From Mycobacterium spongiae (GTDB taxonomy: Bacteria > Actinomycetota > Actinomycetes > Mycobacteriales > Mycobacteriaceae), in contig NZ_CP046600.1 of NCBI RefSeq assembly GCF_018278905.1, positions 2,914,001-2,978,000 on the forward strand: 64,000 nucleotides of DNA, in the 5' to 3' direction. The notes under the pieces are model-generated. The model was given only the letters and a program-made list of their open reading frames with translations. It did no database searches and was not told the DNA's origin. This document shows, piece by piece, positions 8,870 to 18,386 of the stretch; positions within the stretch are counted from its first letter, which is position 1; each line of letters opens with the position of its first letter. A program made the translations under genes and the position numbers.

Positions 8870-10033
8870 ATGCATACAACCGAGCGCTTCGACATCAGCG
8901 ACCTGAGGCTGGACCTGGCCGAGCGCAACGATCAACAAGCCGCGCTCCGGGCTACCGAGGGCCTCGTGCACGATGAGAAGAACGATCTCTACTACGTGGC
9001 CAGGCATACCGACATCAAGACGGTGACGCACGCAACGGACGTGTTCTCCTCAGCCGGCGGCGTCACCTACTTCGACTCTGTCCCACTGTCCTTCGTCACC
9101 ATGGACGACCCCGAACATGGCCGGTTGCGCCGCACGGTGTCCCGGCAGTTCACGGCACGCTATGTGTCCGGCCTGCGTGAGCGCACGCGCCGCTACGTCG
9201 AGCAGGCCCTCGACGCGATCCGGCCAGGAGAGCCCGTTGATGTGGTCGACGCCCTCACCGCGCCGATCCCGCTGCGAATCATCTCCGAGATGCTCGGCTT
9301 GCCGGATTCCGATGTCGACATGATCCGCGGCTGGACCGACACGATGATGGACGCCGGCGGACGCCTCGACGAACCCGGCGTCCTCGAGTCTGCGATAGGA
9401 AGCTTCGCCTTCTGGGGCGAGTACGTGGACTCCCAAGTCGCCGATAGGATCGCCAAACCGGGCTCAGACCTGCTGTCCGCGCTGGCCAACTCCGGCGATG
9501 AGGCACTGGATCGCGACGAGTTGGCGATGTTCGCGACCGCGTTGATGGTCGCCGGCAACGAGACCACCCGGCATAGCGCCAGCAGAGCGATCCTCACCCT
9601 GGCCACACACCCCGACCAATTGGCTCGCCTGGTCGACGAATCGGTGCCCGTGCCGACCGCGGTGGAGGAGATCCTTCGCTGGACCAGCGTGGCCAGAGTG
9701 ATGATGCGCACCGCCACCGCGGACACCGCCGTGGCCGGGACATCGCTGGCTTGCGGTGATCGCGTGGCGCTGCTGTATCCGTCGGGCAATCGCGACGAGC
9801 GCGTCTTCGCCGACGCCGACCGGTTCCTCGTCGACCGCAGCCCCAACCCACATCTCGCCTTTGGCGTGGGGGCGCATTTCTGCCTGGGCGCCAGCCTCGC
9901 CCGAATGGAGCTGGACGAGATCCTCAGCGGCCTGCTGCGGCGATACCCTCGCCTTGAGCTCGACGCCGAACCGGTATACCGCTCCAACGGACTCGTCGAC
10001 GGCGTGGCCTCGCTTCGTGTCCGACTGAGGTAA
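8870..10033 (+). CDS. cytochrome P450
   Basis: A 387-residue soluble bacterial P450. The I-helix oxygen-activation motif is AGNETTR (about residue 228), the K-helix ExxR is EEILR, and the haem loop is FGVGAHFCLG with proximal C338. The length is usual for actinobacterial class I enzymes, which need external ferredoxin and reductase; none is adjacent. It starts at ATG 8870. It is divergent from the TetR/decarboxylase-like operon and followed 68 bp later by an MBL-fold gene. The CYP family cannot be named from sequence alone. Confidence 0.93.
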   Translation: MHTTERFDISDLRLDLAERNDQQAALRATEGLVHDEKNDLYYVARHTDIKTVTHATDVFSSAGGVTYFDSVPLSFVTMDDPEHGRLRRTVSRQFTARYVSGLRERTRRYVEQALDAIRPGEPVDVVDALTAPIPLRIISEMLGLPDSDVDMIRGWTDTMMDAGGRLDEPGVLESAIGSFAFWGEYVDSQVADRIAKPGSDLLSALANSGDEALDRDELAMFATALMVAGNETTRHSASRAILTLATHPDQLARLVDESVPVPTAVEEILRWTSVARVMMRTATADTAVAGTSLACGDRVALLYPSGNRDERVFADADRFLVDRSPNPHLAFGVGAHFCLGASLARMELDEILSGLLRRYPRLELDAEPVYRSNGLVDGVASLRVRLR

Positions 10034-10101
10034 GAGCTTCCGCGATGGGTGGCTGATCGGCGCCGCTGGCCGCCGCGGTGCCCGCGGGGTGTAATCGGCA
10101 C

Positions 10102-10908
10102 ATGACCAACGATGTCTTCGAGGTCTGCATCGTCAAGTACGGCGCGCGGTCAACGACCAAGAGCGACGTGTACCTGAACTTCCATATCTACGGGATGCCG
10201 GACGACCCCATCGACATGGCGTATTACTTCTGGGTGCTGCGCAACGACGCGGCTACCGTCGTCGTGGACACGGGATTCTCCGAACACGACGCTCGGGTGC
10301 GCGAGCGTACCGTCCTCGTCGATCCCCGACGTGCGTTCGAACTGTTGAGCGTCGACCCTCGCGCTGGACCGCCGGTGGTCGTCACTCACGCCCACTACGA
10401 CCACATCGGCAATCTCGACTTCTTCGGCCAGTCTCGAATCACGCTGTCGCGCAACGAGTTGGAATTCTGTCTCGGCCCGTTGCGCGAGCGCCGGCAATAC
10501 CAGCACTTGGTGGGGACCACCGAGTTAGCGACCCTCGCCGCCGCGCACGCCGAAGGCCGGGTGGAGCTATTCGACGGCCGCCACCTCCTGATGCCCGGCA
10601 TCGAGGTGCTCGAGGTCGGCGGCCACACGCCCGGGCAGGCCATGGTCAAGGTGAACACCGCGGATGGCGTGGTACTACTCACCTCCGACGCGGTGCACTA
10701 CTACGAGGAGTACGAGCAGGACATGCCGTTCATTTACGTCAGCGACCTGCGCGCGATGTACCAGACGTTCGACCGCATCCATTCGATGGTGACCACGGGC
10801 GAAGTGGCACACATTGTTTCCGGACATGACCCGCTGACGATGAATAAATTCACCATGGTGACCGACGGCCATCTCGCGGGACTGATGGCGACCATCGGGG
10901 CGAGGTGA
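10102..10908 (+). CDS. MBL-fold metallo-hydrolase (N-acyl homoserine lactonase-like)
   Basis: A 268-residue metallo-beta-lactamase fold protein. The metal-binding motif is THAHYDHIGN (H96, H98, D100, H101), with a later His in VGGHTPGQ, an Asp in LLTSDAVHYY and a C-terminal SGHD. This arrangement is typical of the AttM/AiiA-like lactonase family. ATG 10102 is preferred to the frame's earlier start at 10078. It follows the P450 on the same strand and precedes a methyltransferase by 38 bp, suggesting a transcription unit. Quorum quenching is only the family name; a lactone or ester intermediate of the P450 pathway is an equally good guess. Confidence 0.85.
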   Translation: MTNDVFEVCIVKYGARSTTKSDVYLNFHIYGMPDDPIDMAYYFWVLRNDAATVVVDTGFSEHDARVRERTVLVDPRRAFELLSVDPRAGPPVVVTHAHYDHIGNLDFFGQSRITLSRNELEFCLGPLRERRQYQHLVGTTELATLAAAHAEGRVELFDGRHLLMPGIEVLEVGGHTPGQAMVKVNTADGVVLLTSDAVHYYEEYEQDMPFIYVSDLRAMYQTFDRIHSMVTTGEVAHIVSGHDPLTMNKFTMVTDGHLAGLMATIGAR

Positions 10909-10946
10909 GGGCCCCCGCGCGAGCGATTCGGCGTACGGTAATAAGT

Positions 10947-11696
10947 ATGACTAACAAAGTTGACGGACCGGATTTCGATCAGCTGTATCGCGACGAGCGG
11001 TTGGTAGGGGGCTTGCCCGCATCGACGCCGTGGGACATTGGCGGGCCGCAGCCGGTCGTGCAGCAGTTGGTGGCGTTCGGCGCGTTGCGCAGTGAGGTGC
11101 TCGACCCGGGGACCGGCCCCGGGCACAACGCCATCTACTACGCGTCACAGGGCTACACGGTGACCGGAATCGACCTTTCGCCGGCCGGGATCGCACGCGC
11201 CCAACAGAATGCGCAGCACGCGGGCGTGAGCGTGGACTTTCAGGTCGCCGACGCGACGAAGCTGACTGGCCTGGAGAATCGCTTCGACACTGTCGTCGAC
11301 AGCGCGTTCTATCACGTGTTCCTCGACGATGAGGAGATCCAGCTGCAATACCTGCGGGCACTGCATCGCGCGACCAAGCCAGGGGCGCGGCTGTTCATGT
11401 TCGAGTTCGGACGTCACAATGTCAACGGCATGACGTTCGACGGGCTCCCCGCGGATAACTTCGAGCGGCTACTGCCGGCGGCCGGCTGGCATCTCGACTA
11501 CCTGGGAACGACGACCTATCAGGCCAATTACAGCCCGGAGACGTTCGAGGCCATGTCGGCTCAGATGAATGAGCAGCCCGCGATGGCCGCGCGGATGAGG
11601 CCACTGCAGGATCGCCTGGGCGTCTTGGGACCGCTGTTGGAGAATCACCGGGTTCACATGCCGTTCTGGTCGGTCGCCGCCACCCGCGGCGACTGA
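10947..11696 (+). CDS. class I SAM-dependent methyltransferase
   Basis: A 249-residue Rossmann-like methyltransferase. Motif I is VLDPGTGPGHNAIYY (the common DxGxGxG pattern with Pro at its second position), motif II is GIDLSP, then DATKL and the post-II strand FDTVVDSAFYHVF. ATG 10947 is chosen because the preceding 14 in-frame residues from GTG 10905 look random, but the GTG overlaps the preceding stop and cannot be excluded. The acceptor is unknown. Its position suggests it acts with the P450 and MBL hydrolase. Confidence 0.82.
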   Translation: MTNKVDGPDFDQLYRDERLVGGLPASTPWDIGGPQPVVQQLVAFGALRSEVLDPGTGPGHNAIYYASQGYTVTGIDLSPAGIARAQQNAQHAGVSVDFQVADATKLTGLENRFDTVVDSAFYHVFLDDEEIQLQYLRALHRATKPGARLFMFEFGRHNVNGMTFDGLPADNFERLLPAAGWHLDYLGTTTYQANYSPETFEAMSAQMNEQPAMAARMRPLQDRLGVLGPLLENHRVHMPFWSVAATRGD

Positions 11697-11726
11697 TCGG
11701 GGCGACTCCGGGCGACGACCGAACTA

Positions 11727-12506
11727 CTAGCTGAACGTGGGCGCCCGCTTGGCAAGGAAGGCGTCGACGCCCTCGCGGCCGTCGGCGCCTTCGGCGCACG
11801 CGGCAATGGACCGGCCCTCGATCTCCATCTGCTCTTCCAGACCGGTGTTCAGCGAGGACAGCAGGAGCTGCTTCACCGCGGCGTGGGAGGTCCTTGGCCC
11901 CGCGGCGATTCTGTCGGCGATCTCGGCGACGGCCGTGGGCAGCTCGGTGTCGGCGACCACCGCGGTGATCAATCCCCACTCGGCCGCCTCGGCAGCCGAC
12001 AGTGTGCGATTCGTCAGCATCAACTCCTGCGCCCGGCGCACACCGATGAGCCGCGGGAGGTAGTACGTCGAGCTGCCATCGGGACTCAACCCCACTTTGG
12101 TGTAGGCCATGGTGAATGACGCGGATTCGGCCGCGAGCACCAGATCACCGGCGATGGCGAGGCTGAATCCGGCTCCGGCGGCCGCGCCGTTGACGGCGGT
12201 GACCAGCACCGCGTCCATCCGCGCGAACGTTGAAATCGCGCGGTGCATGTTGTCGGCCAGGCCCTTGATGTAGTCGCCGCGGCCGGGGGCTGACGCGAAC
12301 GCTTTCAAATCACCTCCGGCACAAAAGAAGCGTCCCGAACCGGTGAGGACCACGACCTTCGTGGCGTCGTTGTCGCACTGGCGAGCCGCGTCGGCGAGTT
12401 CGGCCACCATCACGTGGTTGATGCCGTTCGCGGCGTCCGGCCGGTTGAGCGTGATGCGCGCGACGGCGCCGGAGCGCTCGACGATGATGTTCTGGTAGTC
12501 AGTCAC
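11727..12506 (-). CDS. crotonase-fold enzyme, PaaG-like enoyl-CoA isomerase/hydratase
   Basis: A 259-residue crotonase. The CoA-binding and oxyanion segments are present (FCAGGDLKAF near residue 67; GAAAGAGFSLAIAGD near 105). The hydratase Glu in the GGGCEL position is replaced by Ser. The second site reads LSPDGSSTYYLPR, the pattern of PaaG-type isomerases where Asp of PDG is catalytic. This argues for isomerase rather than hydratase chemistry. The start is GTG 12506. It is divergent from cyp140, with a 110-bp promoter region between them. Confidence 0.85.
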   Translation of the reverse strand: MTDYQNIIVERSGAVARITLNRPDAANGINHVMVAELADAARQCDNDATKVVVLTGSGRFFCAGGDLKAFASAPGRGDYIKGLADNMHRAISTFARMDAVLVTAVNGAAAGAGFSLAIAGDLVLAAESASFTMAYTKVGLSPDGSSTYYLPRLIGVRRAQELMLTNRTLSAAEAAEWGLITAVVADTELPTAVAEIADRIAAGPRTSHAAVKQLLLSSLNTGLEEQMEIEGRSIAACAEGADGREGVDAFLAKRAPTFS

Positions 12507-12615
12507 GCCGGCAGTGTAGCGAGTGACACCAGGCGGTACCACAGGTATCCGATTCTTTCGGTATCCGATACCGGTGGTATTGACTACTAGGATCGCCACC
12601 TCTAGCCTTTGCCCT

Positions 12616-13983
12616 ATGGAGCAAGCGCGGATGGCAGAGGCGGGCAACGATGGGCTGCCAAGGGAAGCGATCACCGCCGGAGTCCGCGTTCGCTGGTTGG
12701 CCATGCACGGTTTCATTCGCGGCCTTGCGTGGTTGGGAGCTCGCCGTGGCGACGCCCAGGCACGCCTGATCGCCGACGCGCAAGCCCGCGCACACCCGGC
12801 CGCCTTCATCGAAGAGCTGCGCGGCCAGGGTCGGCTGATCAGCGGCCAGGGGGCGCACATCACTGTCGACCACGAGATCGCTCACCAGGTGTTGCGCTCC
12901 GACGACTTCCGCGTCGCACCGAGCGGCGAAGGGTTGCCGAAGAGGTTGCGCAGGGTGGCTGAGCGCACCGATAGCGGGCTGTTGCACCCCTTGCAGGCAC
13001 CATCGCTGTTGTCGGTGGAGCCACCGCAGCACACCCGCTACCGCAAGATGGTCTCTTCGGTGTTTACCACTCGCGCCGTGGCCAAGCTGCGTAACCGCGT
13101 CGAGGCGACCGCCGCCGAGCTGCTCGACGAACTCCCGGATCAAACCGGTGTCGTTGACATCGTCGAGCGGTACTGCTCGCAGCTGCCGGTCACGGTCATC
13201 GGGGACATCCTCGGTGTGCCGGACGACGACCGGGAGATGATCCTGCACTTCGCCGAACTCGGCGCGCCCAGCCTGGACTTTGGACTCACCTGGCGCCAGT
13301 ACCTTCAGGTGCGTCGCGGCCTCGTCGGGATCAACTTGTGGCTGGTCGACCACCTACAGCAGCTACGGCGCAACCCGGGCGATGACCTGATGAGCCAGCT
13401 CACCCAGGTCGCGGATCAAGACGGGCGCCTCGACGACCGAGAACTGCAGGCGACCGCCGGCCTGGTGCTGGCGGCCGGGTTCGAAACCACGGTCAATCTG
13501 CTTGGCAACGGGATCCGCATGCTTCTCGACGCGCCGCAGCACCTCGCCACGCTGCGGGCGCGACCCGAGCTGTGGCCCAACGCCGTGGAGGAAATCCTCC
13601 GACTGGACTCGCCGGTGCAGATGACCGCGCGCGTCGCGCGACGCGACATCGACCTGGCCGGTCAACGCGTCAGGCGCGGACAACTCGTGGTCGTCTACTT
13701 GGCCGGAGCCAACCGCGACCCCGCCGTCTTCGACAATCCCCATCAGTTCGACATCGAACGGCCCAACGCCAACAAGCATCTGTCGTTTTCCAGCGGACGA
13801 CATTTCTGCCTCGGCGCCGCCCTCGCCCGCAGCGAAGGCGAGGTTGGGCTGCGCGCGTTCTTTGAACGCTACCCCGACGCACAACTGGCTGGCGGCGGCA
13901 GCCGCCGTCCAACCCGGGTTCTGCGCGGCTGGTCTTCGTTACCGGTCACCTTGGGCTCGGTGCGTTCCCCCGTCGGATCGTAA
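12616..13983 (+). CDS. cyp140: cytochrome P450 CYP140
   Basis: A 455-residue P450. The N-terminal segment WLAMHGFIRGLAWLGARRGD, the I-helix LAAGFETTVNLLGNGIRMLL, the ExxR EEILRLDSPVQ and the haem loop FSSGRHFCLGAAL (C398) match M. tuberculosis CYP140 (Rv1880c) closely as I remember it, over the whole length. ATG 12616 corresponds to that protein's start region; GTG 12523 is a less likely extension. The physiological substrate of CYP140 is not established to my knowledge. It is encoded alone on the plus strand, divergent from the PaaG-like gene. Confidence 0.88.
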   Translation: MEQARMAEAGNDGLPREAITAGVRVRWLAMHGFIRGLAWLGARRGDAQARLIADAQARAHPAAFIEELRGQGRLISGQGAHITVDHEIAHQVLRSDDFRVAPSGEGLPKRLRRVAERTDSGLLHPLQAPSLLSVEPPQHTRYRKMVSSVFTTRAVAKLRNRVEATAAELLDELPDQTGVVDIVERYCSQLPVTVIGDILGVPDDDREMILHFAELGAPSLDFGLTWRQYLQVRRGLVGINLWLVDHLQQLRRNPGDDLMSQLTQVADQDGRLDDRELQATAGLVLAAGFETTVNLLGNGIRMLLDAPQHLATLRARPELWPNAVEEILRLDSPVQMTARVARRDIDLAGQRVRRGQLVVVYLAGANRDPAVFDNPHQFDIERPNANKHLSFSSGRHFCLGAALARSEGEVGLRAFFERYPDAQLAGGGSRRPTRVLRGWSSLPVTLGSVRSPVGS

Positions 13984-14058
13984 GGCAGTCGTTGGGGCGG
14001 CCCGACCAATCGGTCGGGTTTCAGCGATGGGCGATGACGCCCAGGTGGGAGAGTCGCA

Positions 14059-15462
14059 ATGGCGCACGTGGTGGCAGCTCCAGACGCAGTGTCGGCCGCG
14101 GCAACGGACTTGGCGAACATCGGCTCTGCACTGCGCGCAGCCAACGCGGCCGCGGCGGCACCCACCACAGGAGTGATCGCCCCGGGTGCCGATGAGGTGT
14201 CAGCGGCAATCGCCGCGCTGTTCTCCGACCACGCGACGGCCTATCAGGCCCTGAGTACGCGCATCGCGGGGTTTCACAGCCAGTTTGCCCAGGCCCTCAA
14301 CGGTGCGTCGGAGGCGTATGCGGCGGCCGAAGCGGCCAACACCGCACTGCTGCAGCAGGCCCTCAATCTGATCAACGCTCCTACTGCGGCGCTGCTGGGA
14401 CGTCCGTTGATCGGCGACGGCGCCCACGGGACGGCGCCGGGGCAGGCCGGTGGGGCCGGTGGGCTGTTGTGGGGCAATGGTGGCAACGGTGCTGCCGGAC
14501 GCAACCCCGGGATCCCCGGGGGTGCTGGCGGTGCTGCCGGGCTCATCGGTAACGGCGGGGCCGGCGGGATCGGCGGTGCCGGTGCCGCCGGTGGACCGGG
14601 AGGTCATGGTGGATGGTTGTTCGGCAACGGCGGCATGGGCGGACCGGGCGGGTCCACCGTCGCCGGCGGCAACGGGGGGCTGGGAGGTGCCGGCGGTGCG
14701 GCCGGGTTGTTCGGCTTCGGCGGCGCCGGCGGGCTCGGCGGACACGCCATTAGCGATGTCGCCGAAGGCTCCGGTGGCGGTGGGGGAGTCGGGGGACGGG
14801 GCGGCTGGTTGTTCGGAGGCGGCGGCACCGGCGGCGCCGGTGGGTTCGCCGCGACCGCCGGCGGCGACGGGGGCCTCGGGGGTACCGGCGGTGCCGCGGG
14901 GCTGATCGGGCACGGCGGGACGGGCGGGATCGGCGGATTCGGCGGCACCATCGGAACCGAGGGCTTCTTCGGCGGCAACGGCGGCACCGGCGGGCACGGC
15001 GGGCTGCTGGTGGGCGACGGTGGCGACGGCGGTGCCGGGGGCGTGAGCGGGTTCGGCGGGTTGGGCGCCGCGTTTGCCGCCGGTGGAATCGGTGGTACCG
15101 GAGGTGACGCCGGGCTGTTTGGGGCCGGTGGGGCCGGCGGGCGCGGTGGGCACGGCCTTGGTGTCGTTGGGGAAGCCGGCGGTCATGGCGGGGCCGGCGG
15201 CAACGGCGGGTGGCTGTACGGCGGCGGCGGGGAGGGCGGACGCGGTGGCAATGGCGGCAATCATGAGTTCCAGGGGCCCGCCGGTGTGGGTGGTGACGGC
15301 GGCGCGGGCGGTTCGGCCCGGCTGATCGGCGACGGCGGCGCTGGTGGAGCCGGTGGGAGCGGCGGGATCGGCATTCCCAACGCGGCCGGTGGTGCCGGCG
15401 GTAGCGGCGGTACCGGCGGATCCCTGTCGGGCAGCGCCGGCACGGCTGGCCCAGACGGCTGA
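14059..15462 (+). CDS. PE_PGRS family protein
   Basis: A 467-residue protein. Residues 1-95 form the PE domain ([21 protein letters not shown]), followed by the conserved linker [15 protein letters not shown] (about 114-128), then over 330 residues of Gly-Gly-Ala/Gly-Gly-Asn repeats interrupted by GWLFGNGG and GLIGNGG blocks, ending without a C-terminal domain. PE proteins of this kind are exported by ESX-5 to the cell envelope. GTGGGAGAG lies upstream of ATG 14059. The linker is of the type cleaved by PecA-like proteases, one of which is encoded about 12 kb away in this window. Confidence 0.93.
   Translation: MAHVVAAPDAVSAAATDLANIGSALRAANAAAAAPTTGVIAPGADEVSAAIAALFSDHATAYQALSTRIAGFHSQFAQALNGASEAYAAAEAANTALLQQALNLINAPTAALLGRPLIGDGAHGTAPGQAGGAGGLLWGNGGNGAAGRNPGIPGGAGGAAGLIGNGGAGGIGGAGAAGGPGGHGGWLFGNGGMGGPGGSTVAGGNGGLGGAGGAAGLFGFGGAGGLGGHAISDVAEGSGGGGGVGGRGGWLFGGGGTGGAGGFAATAGGDGGLGGTGGAAGLIGHGGTGGIGGFGGTIGTEGFFGGNGGTGGHGGLLVGDGGDGGAGGVSGFGGLGAAFAAGGIGGTGGDAGLFGAGGAGGRGGHGLGVVGEAGGHGGAGGNGGWLYGGGGEGGRGGNGGNHEFQGPAGVGGDGGAGGSARLIGDGGAGGAGGSGGIGIPNAAGGAGGSGGTGGSLSGSAGTAGPDG
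14440..15459 (+). repeat. PGRS glycine-rich triplet repeat tract
   Basis: An imperfect repetition of GGCGGN and GCCGGN triplets encoding Gly-Gly-X units within the PE_PGRS gene. The tract is G-rich on the plus strand throughout and is a likely site of recombination or assembly error. Confidence 0.9.
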
Positions 15463-15540
15463 TCCGGGTAGAGCCGAGTCGCGCGCACCAGTCAACTGCA
15501 CATCACCGGCACCTGAGGCGGGCCGGGCTAGGCTTGCGGC

Positions 15541-15603
15541 CATGTGGCTGCTTTCGACCATGTGGTTGCTTTCGACCTTGTGGTTGCTTTCGACCATGTG
15601 GTT
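15541..15603 (+). repeat. 18-bp tandem repeat, 3.5 copies
   Basis: Units begin at 15541, 15559, 15577 and 15595 with the consensus CATGTGGTTGCTTTCGAC. The second differs from the first by one base, the third carries CTTG for CATG, and the fourth is cut after nine bases. Each unit is a multiple of three, and the array is open in the frame of the downstream SDR gene, where it would encode repeats of AFDHVV. It lies between a PE_PGRS gene and the SDR start. Confidence 0.9.
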
Positions 15604-15633
15604 CCGCGACCGTTACAGCCGCGGCGGTCGACA

Positions 15634-16374
15634 GTGACGACGCTGCACGGCAAGGTCGCCCTGATCACTGGCGCCTCCTCAGGCTTGGGGGCGGCGGCGG
15701 TCACGCTCTTCGCGGAACGCGGCGCGACCGTATTCGGTGTCGCGCGCGACGAGAACAAGCTTGCCGAGGTATTCGCACCGATAACCTCAGGTGCGTATTC
15801 ACAGGTCGATATCACGACTCCGGGTGCTTGCGCTGCCGCCGTCGAATCGTGCGTCGACGCGTTCGGGCGGTTGGATGTGCTGGTGAACGTGGCCGGTTCG
15901 CACACCATGCGCCACACCGCGTGGGTGACCGACGAAGACTGGGACCGCGATCTCGCCGTGAACCTGAACGGGCCCTTCTATCTCATCCGCGCCTCGCTGC
16001 CATTCCTGCTCGATGCCGGCGGCAGCATTATCAACGTGTCGTCGGTGGCCGGAACCCACGGGCAGGCCTACTCGGCGGGGTACTGCGCGGCTAAACATGG
16101 GTTGGTCGGGCTTACTCGCGCACTGGCCGTGGAATTCACCGCTGACAAGATTCGCATCAACGCCGTATGTCCCGGTGGAATGCTCACGCCGCAGGTCACC
16201 AACTTTTCGTTACCCGATGGCGCCGATCCCAGCTTGGTGATGCGAACGGCGTCCCCGCGCGGACTCCTGGAACCCGACGTCGCCGCAGAAATGATCGCGT
16301 TCCTGGCCAGCGATGCCGCGGCGGCTATTCATGGCGCCGTCATCGCGGTCGACAATGGCCGCAGCGCTGACTAG
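15634..16374 (+). CDS. short-chain dehydrogenase/reductase
   Basis: A 246-residue classical SDR. The cofactor motif is TGASSGLG (residues 12-19), NVAG replaces NNAG (85-88), and catalytic residues are S137, Y150 and K154 (YCAAK). The C-terminal GAVIAVDNGRS is typical of the FabG-like group. GTG 15634 begins the conserved first strand; the frame also runs upstream through the 18-bp tandem repeat to a GTG at 15544, which would add 30 low-complexity residues. It is probably NAD(P)-dependent and acts on an unknown alcohol. Confidence 0.88.
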   Translation: MTTLHGKVALITGASSGLGAAAVTLFAERGATVFGVARDENKLAEVFAPITSGAYSQVDITTPGACAAAVESCVDAFGRLDVLVNVAGSHTMRHTAWVTDEDWDRDLAVNLNGPFYLIRASLPFLLDAGGSIINVSSVAGTHGQAYSAGYCAAKHGLVGLTRALAVEFTADKIRINAVCPGGMLTPQVTNFSLPDGADPSLVMRTASPRGLLEPDVAAEMIAFLASDAAAAIHGAVIAVDNGRSAD

Positions 16375-16433
16375 CCACCGACTAGCACCGCCGACATTCG
16401 GGCCGTGGGTCTCACCCAGTTAGGCTTTCGGCT

Positions 16434-18374
16434 ATGCCGTTCAGCCACGGTGACATCTTCGCCGGTTACACCATTCAGCACCTGCTCGGCGCTGGTGGCA
16501 TGGGGGAGGTCTACCTCGCACAGCACCCTCGCTTGCCCCGCCTGGACGCGCTCAAGATCCTCTCCCTGGATGCCACGGGTGATGAGGAGTTCCGAGCAAG
16601 ATTCAATCGCGAAGCCGAATTGGCGTCGACGCTGTGGAATCCGCACATCGTGGGGGTGCACGACCGTGGCGAGTTCGACGGCCGGTTATGGATCTCGATG
16701 GACTACGTGGAAGGTACCGACGCCCGCCACCTCGTGGAGCAGCGCTACCCATCGGGCATGCCTCACGACGATGTCGTAGAAATCGTGACGGCCGTCGCTG
16801 AAGCCCTGGACTTCGCCCATGAACGTCGACTGCTGCATCGCGACGTCAAACCGGCGAACATCCTCGTCACCGCCCCGCCGGAGGGCGCGCGGCGCCGAGT
16901 TCTCTTGACCGACTTCGGCATTGCCCGCGAGACCGACGACATGACCGGTCTGACCGAGGCCAAGATGGCCATCGGTACCGTCGCCTACGCGGCACCCGAG
17001 CAGCTCACCGGCAAGTCGCTGGATGGCCGCGTCGACCAATACGCGCTGGCCGGCACGGCGTTTCACCTGCTCACCGGCGCACCGCCCTTCGATGACTCCA
17101 ACCGCGCCGTCGTCGTCGGCCATCACCTCAACACGCCTGCGCCGCGGCTGTCGCAACGCCGCCCCGATCTTGCTCACCTCGACCCCGTGTTCGCCAAGGC
17201 GTTGGCCAAAGACCCCAACGATCGGTACCCCCACTGCCTCGACTTCGCCCAGGCGCTGGCAACGCCGCCGGACGCCGCAGCCCGCCCCGGGTTCGCACCC
17301 GACCCGGCGGCCAACGGTGCGCCTGATGGCCCAGGCGTGGCCTCGGCCAGATCCTCGGCAACGCCGCAGCCCTCCCCGCCGAGCGCGGCGCCCGAAGCTC
17401 GGCCGCGGCACGCTGCCAGCGTGCACACCGCTCCCCTCGGCGCTGCCGACGATCGCGGCTCAACGGCGCCGCACACCAAACGTCTTGACCCCATGACCGA
17501 GCACGGCACAGCAGTTTCGGTGCGGAAGCGACCAGCCGGACCCGGGAACGACGACGAAGTGTGGTCGTTTGGCCTCAAACGATACGAGCCGAGCGGAGAA
17601 CCGCGGACCGAGATACCGGTCGAATTGCACGGCAGCTCCATCACCGGACCACTCGCCGACGGCGACCTGGTCGGGGTCAGCGGAATCTGGGACGGCAGCA
17701 CCCTGTTCGCCGATACGGTCGTCAACCATTCCGCCGAACCTGGCGGCCGACGTCGGCCACCCTCGGTTCCGAAGACGAACCCGAAGAAGATCACCACCGC
17801 CTCCGATTCGAAATCCGGTAAAGGGCGAATCGTCGCGATCGTGGGGCTTGTCGCCGCCGCGGCCGTGGCGGCAGTGGCCATCGTCGTCACCCACGGGTTC
17901 GGGCTGTGGTCGGACAAGACGCCCGGTCCACTCGTGAAACCCGAACAGGCCACGGTGTTCTCTCCGGGTGGCGCGCCCGACCATCCCGGGCAGGCCAATC
18001 TGGCCATAGACGGGGATCCGAATACGTCGTGGCCAACGGACACCTACGTCGACGCCACGCCGTTTCCCACCTTCAAGGAGGGCGTGGGCCTGATGTTGCA
18101 GTTGTCGGCACCGACCGCGCTGAGCGCGGTGGGTATCGACGTGCCCAGCACCGGAACCGAAGTGCAGATCCGCGCTGCCAACAGCGCGAATCCGGCGAGT
18201 CTGTCCGATACCACCGAGCTGACCCGGAGCGTGCCGCTGAAGCCGGGGCACAACCGCGTCCGGGTGAACAGCCAGAAGAAGACGTCCCATGTGCTGGTGT
18301 GGATCACGAAGTTGGGCACAACGGACGGGGAGAGCCGTACGGCCATCTCCGAGATCACGCTGCACGCGCGGTGA
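16434..18374 (+). CDS. transmembrane Ser/Thr protein kinase with OB-like and discoidin-like domains
   Basis: A 646-residue receptor-type kinase. The kinase domain (1-280) has the glycine loop [11 protein letters not shown]41 (ALKIL), catalytic HRDVKPAN (D137), the DFG segment LTDFGIA, and an activation loop with [20 protein letters not shown] Pro/Ala-rich linker follows, then a compact beta domain at about 376-430 (VWSFGLKRY to DTVVNHS) resembling an OB-fold. One membrane helix lies at about 466-490. The external region (about 505-646) contains [10 protein letters not shown] and resembles an F5/8 discoidin-like carbohydrate-binding fold. PknA/B/D-type kinases lack this combination. It probably senses a cell-wall ligand. 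The neighbours give no clear target. Confidence 0.92.
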   Translation: MPFSHGDIFAGYTIQHLLGAGGMGEVYLAQHPRLPRLDALKILSLDATGDEEFRARFNREAELASTLWNPHIVGVHDRGEFDGRLWISMDYVEGTDARHLVEQRYPSGMPHDDVVEIVTAVAEALDFAHERRLLHRDVKPANILVTAPPEGARRRVLLTDFGIARETDDMTGLTEAKMAIGTVAYAAPEQLTGKSLDGRVDQYALAGTAFHLLTGAPPFDDSNRAVVVGHHLNTPAPRLSQRRPDLAHLDPVFAKALAKDPNDRYPHCLDFAQALATPPDAAARPGFAPDPAANGAPDGPGVASARSSATPQPSPPSAAPEARPRHAASVHTAPLGAADDRGSTAPHTKRLDPMTEHGTAVSVRKRPAGPGNDDEVWSFGLKRYEPSGEPRTEIPVELHGSSITGPLADGDLVGVSGIWDGSTLFADTVVNHSAEPGGRRRPPSVPKTNPKKITTASDSKSGKGRIVAIVGLVAAAAVAAVAIVVTHGFGLWSDKTPGPLVKPEQATVFSPGGAPDHPGQANLAIDGDPNTSWPTDTYVDATPFPTFKEGVGLMLQLSAPTALSAVGIDVPSTGTEVQIRAANSANPASLSDTTELTRSVPLKPGHNRVRVNSQKKTSHVLVWITKLGTTDGESRTAISEITLHAR

Positions 18375-18386
18375 ACTGGCGCAACG

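Noticed and set aside
14200-15597. Long minus-strand frame antisense to the second PE_PGRS gene
   Set aside because: Pro/Thr/Ala-rich low-complexity translation caused by the PGRS codon bias; no domain.
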